Origin: Apostichopus japonicus
Lineage: Eukaryota > Echinodermata > Holothuroidea > Aspidochirotida > Stichopodidae
Reading direction: 5' to 3'
Assembly (NCBI RefSeq): GCF_037975245.1
Contig: NC_092575.1
Span: 25,696,841-25,760,840 of the forward strand
DNA: 64,000 nucleotides
A model generated the notes under the pieces. That model was not told the origin of the DNA. It ran no database searches and saw nothing but the letters and a program-made list of their open reading frames with translations. The position numbers were made by a program, and so were the translations under genes. Position 1 is the first letter of the stretch. Every line of letters starts with the position of its first letter. This document shows positions 54,801 through 64,000 of this stretch, in pieces.

Positions 54801-57800
54801 TTATCTACACTTGACGAATATTTCATTTTCAAAACATCTTTCTTCTGGTGAATGTTTGTATTCTTGTTAACAGTATCATCATCTGAATCTTCCTCATCAA
54901 TGATACCTTTCACAAGTAATTTTCTTTTCTTGTATACCTTAAGCTTTCTCTTCTTGCTTGCCTTTGGCTTTTTTGTGGTTTCAGTTGCAGCTTCGGGCCC
55001 TCCTTTGTCACCTGAGGCTTCAACTTCATACTCCTTCATCTTGTCTTCTATGAGTTCCCTACTTACAGGACTGCTTGCTCTAACATTTTCACAGAACTCT
55101 TCCGCTTCTACAACTGCCTTGGAAACCTTTAACTTCTGTGTGGAAGTATCTGAAGAGTCATTTGAAGAAGCATTTGAATCATCGATATTAGACCTCTCAA
55201 CTGAATAATCTGGGTCATGGTCTTCCTCCAAGTCACTTAAATCACCATTCCCAGCATCGCTGTCCTGACGGTAGGGATGCTGCAATGGTATTACTTCTGA
55301 CAATTGTGAGTCTGAGTTGCAGGATTCTGGAACTACTGCAGGAGATAATTGCAAATCTACCTCTCCTTCAATTGGAAATTCATTCGCATGAAAGGGTGAT
55401 GTATCCTGGGTAACCCCATGACAGATATTTGAAAATGGACATGCCAATGATACTACCTCTGACATTTGTGAGTCTAAGTTGCAGGATTCTGGAACTTCTC
55501 CAAGCTGCACTCCACTTGCGGTAGTGAACTCTTTATCTTCATTTGACGAATATTTCTTTTTCAAAACATCTTTCTTCTGGTGAATGTTTGTACTCATGTT
55601 AACAGTATCATCATCTGAATCTTCCTTATCCATGATACCTTTCACAAGTAATTTTCTTTTCCTGTATACCTTAAGCTTTCTCTTCTTGCTTGCCTTTGGC
55701 TTTTTTGTGGTTTCAGTTGCAGCTTCGGGCTCTCCTTTGTCACCTGAGGCTTCAACTTCATACTCCTTCATCTTGTCTTCTATGAGTTCCCTACTTACAG
55801 GACTGCTTGCTCTAACATTTTCACAGAACTCTTCCGCTTCTACAATTACCTTGGAAACCTTTAATTTCTGTGGGGAAGTATCTGAAGAGTCATTTGAAGA
55901 AGCATTTGAATCATCGATATTAGACCTCTCAACTGAATGATCTGGGTCATGGTCTTCCTCCAAGTCACTTAAATCACCATTCCCAGCATCGCTGTCCTGA
56001 CGGTAGGGATGCTGCAATGGTATTACTTCTGACAATTGTGAGTCTGAGTTGCAGGGTTCTGGAACTACTGCAGGAGATAATTGTAGATTTACCTCTTCCT
56101 CAACTGGAAATCCATCCTCATGAATGGGCGATGTTTCTTGGATGAGCCCACGACAGGTACGTGAAAATGGACATGGCAATGGTATTACCTGTGACAACTG
56201 GGAGTCTGAGTGGTCGGACTCTGGAGCATAAGTTGAATCTGATTCAAAATTCTCATTTTCCTTCTGTGGAATTTCTTCTGGGACTCTGAAAAAAGCTGGT
56301 GGTGGAAAACAATATGAAAATGGCAATCCATAATCGTAGAGTATTTCTTCATCTGCTGGAATGTGTCGAGTTGCAAACAACTGTAGCTGTGGCTTATTGT
56401 CTGGCCCTTCAAAAACTTTCACTTTGCTGTTTATCTCTTTTCTACTTCTGGCGTGGTTGACTAATCGTCCAAATTTCCATGGATCATCATCCCTTGGCTC
56501 CTCTGAGGCATCGACACTGGAAGAAACAAACAAAATATTTTTTTAACAAAACCACAATTAATGACAAGATGCACGAAATAGAAGAATCATTTCTAAAGAC
56601 ACATTCCACCTCCTGTCTAACATTATGTTCTTTCAGCAATCCATGGAACAATGTAGCATTGCTCAACAGCTTTTACACTGCATGTACTAATGGGAAAAAT
56701 AACCAGAAATCTCAAGATTCAGCAATTCCTTACATAAAAATGATAGATGTACTGCTAGGGTTGAGTATTTGATATCAGTTGACCTCTGACATCTACCCAG
56801 TTTGACACACTATGAACTCAACCATAGTACATCTACGTACATATGGGTTTGCTTCACATATGTTGAAGTCTAATGACCTCTGATTCCCCTTAAGTAAGGG
56901 TTTTATTTGAACGTATGATAACTTAATACACATGGTCAAGCAAAAGTTCAGAAATAAAATGAAAATTACAAAATTCACTTTCAGCACAAAGAAGCTCTGC
57001 AAGCAGTGTACAAAACTAATATGACTGTGTGTTTATGAGCCTACAAAATGCATACATTATGAGCACGATAAACATGCGTGTTAAGGTTCTAAAGTATATG
57101 ACCTATGGTACCTTCAGATGACCTCTTTGGCATCTCAAAACCAAAGGGTTTATGAAGAGTAAATAATTGCACAAACACATGACAAAATTCATCCGAAATG
57201 TTTTTCTTATATCTGTGTGTTACTGTTGAACACAGGCGCAAGGTGACTTTTTGATTCCTTGCCAATGTGAGATGCAAGTTCTGTTGAGAACCAAACAGAC
57301 TGCTTCTGAATGATACATTGCTTGTGAAGGTCTGTGCACAATTGACCTTAGTAAAAAGAAAGCAAGGCAGGTTGACATCAAGTCCCAAAGTCACTGTATA
57401 GTAATTGCATATCAACTTTCTGAGATTGTAACACGCTATCGTGGGGGCCACCAACAGCAGATAGATAAAGTTCCTGTTCAAAGGTTTTTCTTGCATTGTA
57501 CTCATAAGTAAAGTTTAATTCAAGAATGTCAATGAAACGATTTCGCTGAATGTGTCTACAAGACACAATTGTTCGCCCTTGGGCAGCTACCCACCAAGGT
57601 TGAAGAAGTTAAACCAGGCCATTTAAGGGGATTTCTTGAACCAAAATCTGACTCAAACACGTGTACCCACACACACCTTTTGGCCCTTCCCTCGTCATGA
57701 ACTTCTGGTCACACCCTGGAACCCCACCAAGGGTGGCCCATAAGGTGTCCTAGCATCTGACCTCTGATTGCATGACATTTGTTGCTATGGTAATTGAGAT

Positions 57801-60512
57801 AGCTTGTACACCCCAACTGGCTAAGGAATTTCAATATTTCATCCTCTCCATGGGAGCTATGCATGTTAAAGTTTTCACTGAAAATGTGCTCAGATCTGCA
57901 CTTAAATCAGTACAAACTGTGTATACTTAGTACTTCGTAAAATTGTCAACAAGCTGAAACTTGATCTGAACCTGGAACTTATTCCTTACTTAGTTTTCAA
58001 CCCTTTTTAATATTTTACTTAATGGTTTCAGACTACCTCTGACATTCCAACAATCTATCTAAATCAGTATCATTTACTCATACTTTGAAACATCACGTAA
58101 AAGATCTCACAACATTATAATGTAATGGAACATGAACTTCATTCATGCAGAGTAAGTTTGTAGGTTTGCTTACCACAACTTTTGATGTTTCCAACGAAAA
58201 AAAAACCTAAATCCAGTCTCCTTGATGGCATCTCTCTTATCTCCTTCTGTTGCATTTACCAATTCTCCCTTGTAAGTAAGCAGAAAATCTCCTATCTCAA
58301 ATTTTTTTTTGGTAAAAATAGCTCTTCCTGAAAGACAAGGACACAAAAATGAATTGATTTTCTGTTGCCAGAATAATTTTTATTTTCACGTAAGCCTAAT
58401 TGCTTGTCATTTCTGCTTCTTTCCTTCCTCCAATTTTATCTTTCTTTCTCTATGCTGCGCTTAATTTGTGTAAACACCAAATATTGCTGGCTCATGTCTA
58501 TGGAAAGTCTCTTTGAGTCTTACATATCTACCCCCCTCCGAATGGCTAACCCACATGAGCCTGACAGACATAATCCTTAGATTTTCAAGCACGAGGAGAG
58601 ATGATCAACCATATGCATACATGCATGCAGTCTGGTATGATAGCCCTCAATGGGAGAGATGCCATCATTGTCAATTTAAACCCAGCATATCTGTGTTTAA
58701 TGCCACTGAGATGATAAATGTTCTGTTAGAAAACACGAAGTCTGTAATTTACTGTTACAATAGTCACTTTTTGGTAGTAACTTTTTAACTTAAACTGTTA
58801 ATGGCAAAGGTGTTTAGACTACTTAACTTGCTATACAGCAAAGTCTCTTAATACCACTTTTAAAATATTTGGAAATGTCTGGAAATTTGATCATCTTCTT
58901 TCTAAAAATTTGGTGTGGTCTACTTAAATACTAATTTCTGTGTGTATGATTTACTAGAGATCTTGCTTCCATGAGATCAATTTTATTTGCAACATGCTGG
59001 TTTGAAAGGGGCACTGTCGAAAGTTGTATGCCCTCAGAATGATGTTTAGTAGGATTTCAATCCTAGTCTTACTACAATATCAGTCACAATGCAATCAGTT
59101 GATAGGAATAAATAATCATTATAAATGTGAACAAGATTTTAATTGCTATAGTGTAAGAGGGTTTAGTTTGAATAGTTTCTTCTTCATGAATCAAGAGTGT
59201 GGATCGACTGAAAGGACTTTGTAATAAGTAGAAATTTTGAAGCTAGGTACCCGACTGGTCCGACCCGGCGGCATACCAGGTACCTGATTTTTTGCCTGCC
59301 CAACTATTTCTTTGACCAACATGCCACCTGCACAAGTTTGTAAATCATTACATCTGCCTAAAGGCCATTTTAACCGAAAAGATCACTTGATTATTAGTGT
59401 CTAGATATTGATTATAAACTTTGAAAATAGAAAAGATCCCTTTTTGTTTGCTTGCTCATTTGAAAAGTAAAATAGCATTTGCATCTTACAAGCGCATAAG
59501 CAGATCTCCATTGCCCTAGTAGTACTATGTACCAAATGTGATATAAATTTGTAGAACCCTCAGCAGTGTAAAAAGACACCTGTTTTGCTTTCCCAGTGGT
59601 GAAGTTCTAAATGGTGCATGTTAATGGAAATTGGGTTTGTAGAAGAATTTTTGAAAGTTTACTGCTCCATCGTTTGTGCCAGTTCTGGTAAAAGCATTTG
59701 ACTGTAGGCCTTCATGTCAAGAACATTACACTGGGTTGTATTAACTGTGTACAGTTTTGTTTGAAACTTCATGAACATGATTTTCTGAGATTTTGCTTTC
59801 TCCTTTATTGGGTTAAGCAGGATGTTGATATTTTTGTGGTTTATTTGCCAATTCAGTAAGTGAAGGATATTACACGAAAGTGCCTTATCAGATCATGAGT
59901 AATGAAAAATTGATTATTTACAAACAAAAAGGGACATTGACTAATGGCTCAAACTGATAATAATTTTGAAACAATGCAGCATCAACTCAAGGAATACCCC
60001 TTAGGGAGAATAAACCATGGATCATTACCCCCACTTCTCACCAGCATATGATTCAATAATCTGTGTACAATTTGTCATCTTATAACCAATTTTGAACAAC
60101 ACACAACTCTAAGCATTTAAAATGATTCCAATGATTAAAACTCAACTCAAAAACATCAAAGTTATCGAATGATTGTTACATTAATGTTTCCTATAAAGAT
60201 CGACCATTGCATAACACAGCGCTAGATCGATCTAGATCGACGTGATCACGTCAATGGACCCTTAATTCCCATACGATTTACTTAATAGTAGATAGAAATT
60301 CCACACAAAGAGTGCACTCATAGTTATAATCCATTCAATTCAAAGATTCATTAACACAATATATGTGTTAATACCTTGTAACATTTTGTTCATCAGAAAG
60401 ATAGGAAACAAAAGTGTTATGTACTGGACAGAAGTAATATTGTAATTCTTACCTTTGATGGGAAGAATTTTCATGAGAAAACCTTCTTGGTCGTCCATCA
60501 TCTGCATGTGAC
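48640..60512 (-). CDS. KMT5A-like SET domain fused to a tyrosine recombinase, 7 exons (5' end missing)
   Basis: Seven minus-strand exons with matching phases: 60512-60453, 58327-58174, 56516-52120, 51497-51417, 51023-50946, 50140-50075 and 48887-48640. They encode about 1693 residues. Order: SET domain (about 1-135), acidic and lysine-rich spacer with internal duplications (140-920), CxxC...H zinc-finger-like motifs (about 930-1030), tyrosine recombinase core (about 1180-1550), acidic/serine-rich tail, C-terminal WTCEEKK domain ending in TAA/TAG-type stop at 48640. KMT5A monomethylates histone H4K20; tyrosine recombinases of the Crypton group integrate DNA and have been domesticated several times in animals. 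A chromatin role for this fusion is inference. The first listed exon starts mid-codon, but holds in-frame ATGs (MQMMDD) that could serve as start. Upstream exons are possible. Confidence 0.85.
49546..49768 (+). repeat. 3' part of the DR1-rich TIR repeat (GAGGACC hairpin block)
   Basis: CATTCAGACTGAGGACCCCA, CTTAACCTTAACAATA-type text, GTGGTGATTCTTTAGAAATC, and GAGGACCTG...CAGGTCCTC (hairpin) match 62486-62707 at about 85%. It ends GATAATCATCCAAACC, the right-end signal of the family. It lies in the last intron of the SET-recombinase gene. Confidence 0.7.
50075..50140 (-). CDS. Exon: duplicated exon B with moved acceptor
   Basis: 66 nt read (V)SSTSCGQDGRTKKESQKQSQ and A before GTAACA. At the acceptor position of exon A this copy has TTTTTCAA (G lost), and the splice site appears to have moved 12 nt inward to CTATTCAG, which keeps phase 1. 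Flanking introns are also duplicated (GAACATGAGGAATAT and CATTTGTCT words). Confidence 0.6.
50946..51023 (-). CDS. Exon: serine/lysine-rich tail, duplicated exon A
   Basis: 78 nt between TTTGTTTCAG and GCAG/GTGAAT read ETSVVSSTSSGRIESTKKLS and QKKSLA. Phase 1 at both ends, so it can be skipped or repeated without frame change. It is a paralogue of exon B at 50140-50075. Confidence 0.7.
51417..51497 (-). CDS. Exon: acidic tail segment
   Basis: 81 nt between CATGAAG and GCTG/GTAAAT read DENNSSCEELDDEDTSEEIP and NVNQEA. Phase 1 at both ends. Highly acidic, so probably disordered. Confidence 0.7.
52120..56516 (-). CDS. Exon: SET C-terminal half, repeated spacer, zinc motifs and recombinase
   Basis: This giant open exon (4397 nt) begins VDASEEPRDDDPWKFGRLVN and HARSRKE, then LFATRHIPADEEILYDYGLP, the second half of a SET domain (RLVNHA for RLINHS; ILYDYG kept). 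The spacer is built of two 732-bp direct repeats (55504-56235 and 54772-55503) and three 228-bp units (54131-54815). Zinc-like motifs follow: YCLYCDHAFAKIFRHCSQKH and LPCEYCDGSFKKDGLWKHQK. The recombinase core has R1271 (RRSGEIERL), K1320 (PGKRRRTVPIL), R1395 (SSKLRKHVAT), H1421 (AYMGHDIRIH) and Y1430 (HRDFYRLP); numbers count from a start at 56533. Distance H to Y is nine, as in active enzymes. Base composition changes little along the exon. Confidence 0.9.
56530..58170. other. Intron of the SET-recombinase gene
   Basis: It holds diverged DR1-repeat text near 56776-56890 (TTGACCTCTGACATCTACCC) and a 138-codon minus-strand frame (57505-57089) without domain or splice support. Nothing else is recognised. 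Confidence 0.5.
58174..58327 (-). CDS. Exon: SET domain, SAM-binding half
   Basis: 154 nt between TCTTTCAG and GTTGTG/GTAAGC read RAIFTKKKFEIGDFLLTYKG, ELVNATEGDKRDAIKETGF and RFFFRWKHQKLC. The order (A/V-I-x-T-K-x-F, GDFxxxYxGEL, aromatic strand) follows the KMT5A SET domain. The G-x-G turn is changed to G-R-A. A run of eight T in the genome at FRFFFR makes this site slip-prone. Confidence 0.85.
60453..60512 (-). CDS. Exon: start of SET domain
   Basis: 60 nt between CTTCACAG and AAAG/GTAAGA read HMQMMDDQEGFLMKILPIKG. The position of LMKILPIKGR matches the segment before the GxG motif of KMT5A. Two ATG codons here could start translation; otherwise a further exon lies upstream. Confidence 0.7.
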
Positions 60513-61189
60513 CTGTGAAGTAAAAATCAAGCGATAGCTTTGACTCTTAGATGTTACCTTAAAGCACAATAAATAAGTTTAGAAACATGTTTCAAAAGTA
60601 TGAGAACGTTAGTATTGTGTTTGAAAGAGGAACATTTTTTTAATCTTTAAGGATGGATATTTCAAATATACTTTGAACAGTAGCGAACGTGATGTCACCT
60701 CGGTAAATGCAGATTGCGGCATAACCCACACTACATACAGTTCCTACAATAGTCACAACAAAAACTGCGTTTAAATACAGATTGATGGGAGTGCTAAAAC
60801 TTCAAGGAGCTCGTTTTGCCTATATGCCAGCATAACGTCATTCACAAAATAAATTGGTGCTTCTGGTGAAAGACTAGTGAATTTAATAACCAGAATGCAA
60901 AATGCATTGAGGTTTCGATGACTTCAATGCACTAGACTTCTGCTTGTTAGTATAACCAGAACTAGCTGTTACACTATGGCATGCTAACACAGGTCAGTCT
61001 GTACATGGTTATACACACCTCCATCAACAACAGTAGGGTTCTTGTACTCAATGTTATGAATCCGCACACCAAGTATTACAAATCAAACCAAATCTCTAAT
61101 AACTTCGCACATTAAGGTTGCAGAGGAGTCCACTTATGGACAATTTAGATTGGAATATGCCCACGAAATTTCAAAGAATCAACTTGAAA

Positions 61190-61400
61190 GAAGCTAATAC
61201 AGGTCACTGGAGGTCAACCTGAGGTCAAAGGTCACCCAATTGCAGGTCTAATATTGTATTACAATAGCGAAACTCCCAACCTTGATGGACATTTGGTTCT
61301 CAAGTTATTGCAAAAATACTAGTTTTTGACCCCTGATTGACCTTTGTTGACATTGGATCACATGACTGTTATGTTTTGAAACAATCCCTTACCCCATTCA
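61190..61400. repeat. AGGTCA-rich diverged repeat
   Basis: AGGTCACTGGAGGTCAACCT followed by GAGGTCAAAGGTCACCC (61203-61239) contains four AGGTCA-like half-sites, including a DR1 (AGGTCAAAGGTCA). Text GACCCCTGATTGACCTTTG follows at 61328. It is likely an older member of the DR1-rich family. Confidence 0.55.
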
Positions 61401-61989
61401 CAACTAGTCCCAAAATATCAAATTTGTCGGACCCTGTCAATGGTAGTTTCACAAGTTATTGAGAAAAACTAGGCCAACATTACAGCCAACTCAATGAAGT
61501 GAAAGCAAATCTCAAGTTCACAGGTGCTTGACCTAGTTTCTCCTTGGCAGCTGGCCAAGAAATGTTTTGAAATTTCGCGGTACCTGTGCAAACTAACAAC
61601 CAACCAGAACTACCAATTATCTACAAATATTATCTAGAGAAGGCATGCTTCGCCATTCAAGTGCACTATTCCATCGAAATCACATCAACTCTTTAGCAAA
61701 ATATCCATACGGATGAGTGACAAGTGTTGCAGTAGCTCTAGCACTTTTATATATCTATGGTCTGCAAGCAAGCCTTGGAGGACACTGTTACACACACACA
61801 TGTATGTAGCTATGTACATAGCAATTCAGGACTTCTATCGACACACTTAAGTCAATGGGGATATTGTCGCGAGTTCATATTCAAATCTACGGATGCCCGT
61901 AAGATCATTTTCAATTGTCAAAAGGCTCTCCTATTCTTATGAGGCGAATTGCCCATGTCATCTACTTATAGGCTGGACGATGGGAGATA

Positions 61990-62707
61990 CCGTCTATTAT
62001 GAAAAGGTTTTTACAAGTTGACCCCTGGTGACCCTAAATGACCTTCGACATCCACCAAAAACAATAGGTTTTTTTGTACTTAATGTGGTCAACCTACATA
62101 CTAAAAATGAAGTCAATGCAAGCTTTGCTTCTTGAGATATAATGTTTACAAGCTTTTCACTATTTGACCCCTGGTGACCCCAAGTGACCTTTGACCTACA
62201 CCAAAAACAATAAGCTTCATGTACTAAATGTGGTACTTCTACAAACAAAATATGAGATTAGTCCAAGCTTTGTTCGTTGAGATATCATGTTTACAAGCTT
62301 TTCACTATTTGACCCCTGGTGACCTTAAATGACCTCTGACCTACACCAAAAACAAAAGGCTTTTTCTACTCAATAAGGTATTCCTATGTACCAAATATGA
62401 GAACTGTCCAAGCTTCCCTTCTTGAGATATCGTGTTTACAAGCTGGGCGTCACAAACGCACACACACACACACATGTTTGTATTACATTCAGACCGAGGA
62501 CCCCATTGAATTTTCCATTGTTCAAATCCACGTACCCTAACCTTAACAATACCCCATACAATAGAATTCTTCCAACGACGTGGTGATTCTTTAGAAATCA
62601 CAACCGAGGACCTGAAATTCTTTTGTTCAAGTCCTCGGTCAGTTAGCAAAACAAATGCATACACACACGCATGATTGCAAATGTTACGATTATCATCTAA
62701 ACCAAAA
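61990..62707 (+). mobile_element. DR1-rich TIR repeat, copy 3 (left end not seen)
   Basis: Three units about 143 bp apart (TTTGACCCCTGGTGACC at 62018, 62164 and 62308) carry TGACCTTTGACCTACACCAA-type words. They run into a CA repeat (62458-62474), the GAGGACC hairpin block, and the right end ACGATTATCATCTAAACC (62686-62703). This copy shows that the block at 49546-49768 belongs to the same family. A possible left end (GAGGTTTCGATGACTTC) is at 60909. Confidence 0.65.
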
Positions 62708-63305
62708 ACCAGATTTCTACAAGAAGAAAATGTCGAATAGGGGAGCATGTAGTTTTCACATGGTTAGGAAGAGAAAATTAGAACTGAGGACAATGTATCA
62801 AAATCTTCCACCAGACAGTTTTCTTAAAGGACTAATGGATTGTTAACGTTATAAGTTAGCCTAGCTTACATTACGTCAATATGAGGACTTCTGAACGGTG
62901 GGCAATCAGTTTGAGGCTTAACACGAACTAAGGTTGATATTTTCGTAAGTGCTTGACAGTACTGATATTGGAATACAACATCCCAAACCATAACACTACA
63001 GCTAATCCTAGGTGTGATATTATGTAACATGAGAACAATCTCACCTCTCTCTGGCCTGTCGATCCCTCATTGCCATCTCATATAAATTAGCCTAGCCTAC
63101 ACAGTCAATCTGAGGACTAGTGAACGGTAGGCAAAGACTATAGTAGTAGACATCATAGGCCTAGCCTATTATGTGTACATGATTCTCCACTAGGCCTACT
63201 CCGAGTTTATGACGATACTTTCACTAGTGCGTGGCAGTACCAATATCGGAATACAACGGTCCAAACCAGGGAGCTGTATAACAGCAATTTACCTTAACTA
63301 ACCTT

Positions 63306-63617
63306 TCACAAAACTGTCTCGAACTCGAAGTATGTTTGTGTTGGAGGCGTGCAGCTTGGCGCTGCGTCTTGCTCTGTATTGGTTGGTAGGTCTAGTGGTA
63401 CTGGTACTGGGAGTGGTAGGCCTAGCTCCTGTTGTTGATATGTCGGTGTGTTATTCGCTGATACTGGAATAACCACGCAACCACCTTCATAGAAAAAGCG
63501 GCTCTGAATTTGTCGTAAGTTGGAAGCTATTTCACATATCCATTTCAAAAGAACCCCAAATATGACAAACAATGATATCGCTACAATAATAGCAACGATA
63601 GTATGCAGCGTGAACAT
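63306..63617 (-). CDS. Small single-pass membrane protein, possible PDZ ligand
   Basis: A 103-codon open frame starts MFTLHTIVAIIVAISLFVIF and continues GVLLKWICEIA, a strong N-terminal membrane segment of about 22 residues followed by a basic side. The rest is proline-rich (LPLPVPVPLDLP) with a TPTYQQQE stretch, and the last residues are TYFEFETVL. The C-terminus E-T-V-L fits a class I PDZ ligand (x-S/T-x-hydrophobic). No family is recognised. A donor-like AAAG/GTTAGT follows just after the TGA stop, so an alternative is that this is a 5' exon of the SET-recombinase gene; the frame would not continue. Confidence 0.45.
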   Translation of the reverse strand: MFTLHTIVAIIVAISLFVIFGVLLKWICEIASNLRQIQSRFFYEGGCVVIPVSANNTPTYQQQELGLPLPVPVPLDLPTNTEQDAAPSCTPPTQTYFEFETVL

Positions 63618-63941
63618 GACTTGGTCAAGTGCACGACTGAACTACATACTATAAACGCACGGTCGTGATCGCCTACACAACACGCATGTATGCCATACCC
63701 AAAATAGAGGGCGACATGTAGCTTACCAAAGAAAGCCAGTGTATGCAAAATATACACCCTTAGTTATTTTTATGAGCAAATGAGGAATGATGAGAAACTT
63801 GTCAGGGGTTCTCAGACAATGCACTAGATGAAGGTGATACGGGTCCTAATGTGAGGACATTAAAAAAGTCCTCATATTTCTAAATCGTCCTCATATTGCC
63901 GTCTTGTAGAGACAGATGTGCTCACAAAGATGGCTTCTCAA

Positions 63942-64000
63942 GTACATACATACATACATACATACATACACACATACATACATACACACATACATACATA
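63942..64000. repeat. (CATA)n microsatellite, runs off the window
   Basis: CATA repeats with CACA interruptions continue to the last base. They are preceded by GAGGAC words (63853-63896), the same neighbourhood as the array at 44963-45222. Confidence 0.95.

Noticed and set aside
53796-55940. Several plus-strand frames of 60-118 codons rich in S and L
   Set aside because: They are antisense shadows of the acidic and lysine-rich repeats in the large minus-strand exon, and they recur with the same 228- and 732-bp periods.
57089-57505. 138-codon minus-strand open frame
   Set aside because: It lies inside an intron of the SET-recombinase gene and shows no domain, no codon pattern and no splice sites in phase.

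Overview
The window is animal nuclear DNA: AT-rich, intron-rich, with long introns, GT-AG splice sites and many dispersed repeats. The gene content (ZU5-UPA plus death-effector-like domains, THAP, a KMT5A-like SET domain joined to a tyrosine recombinase, a Penelope-like element, CR1/L2-like LINE debris) suggests a marine invertebrate deuterostome, probably an echinoderm. That placement is inference; no marker gene fixes the species. Only exons, not long ORFs, carry most of the coding signal, so gene models were built by following open frames between splice sites and checking that codon phases match.

Left part (1-22.8 kb, perhaps to 34.3 kb). A degenerate LINE reverse transcriptase lies at 190-1836. 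Next, on the minus strand, is a decayed gene copy (6635 down to 2136) with UBA-like, ZU5, UPA and death-effector-like exons. It carries a frameshift, a lost splice donor and two in-frame stops. Directly upstream of it is an intact relative (22790 down to 6957): twelve exons in perfect phase encode about 1130 residues with the order beta-propeller, DED-like, coiled coil, DED-like, ZU5, UPA, DED-like. This looks like a PIDD/UNC5-style death-fold scaffold with a propeller in front. Its first coding exon may be at 34326-34289, across an 11.5 kb intron.

Middle part (23-48 kb). This is repeat-rich: a MITE with 6-bp target duplication (23465-23912), long TA microsatellites, a tRNA-like element (28581-28653), a 5'-truncated Penelope-like element with a GIY-YIG endonuclease (to 30750), and two hammerhead ribozyme folds (30889-30931 plus; 31090-31133 minus). 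A THAP-domain first exon (35762) stands alone. From 37263 to 42352 is a 5.1 kb TA-flanked inverted-repeat element carrying a 1.8 kb foldback element with about 145-bp tandem repeats. A compound CATA/CA/CCCA microsatellite is at 44963-45222.

Right part (48.6-60.5 kb, minus strand). Seven exons in matching phase encode about 1693 residues: a KMT5A-like SET domain, an acidic/basic spacer built of DNA-level tandem duplications, zinc-finger-like motifs, a tyrosine recombinase domain with nearly all catalytic residues, an acidic tail with a duplicated exon, and a WxxEEK-type C-terminal domain. This domesticated recombinase-methyltransferase fusion is the most striking system in the window. Further right is a dispersed repeat rich in the nuclear-receptor DR1 sequence and a small membrane-protein ORF with a PDZ-ligand-like C-terminus (63617-63306).
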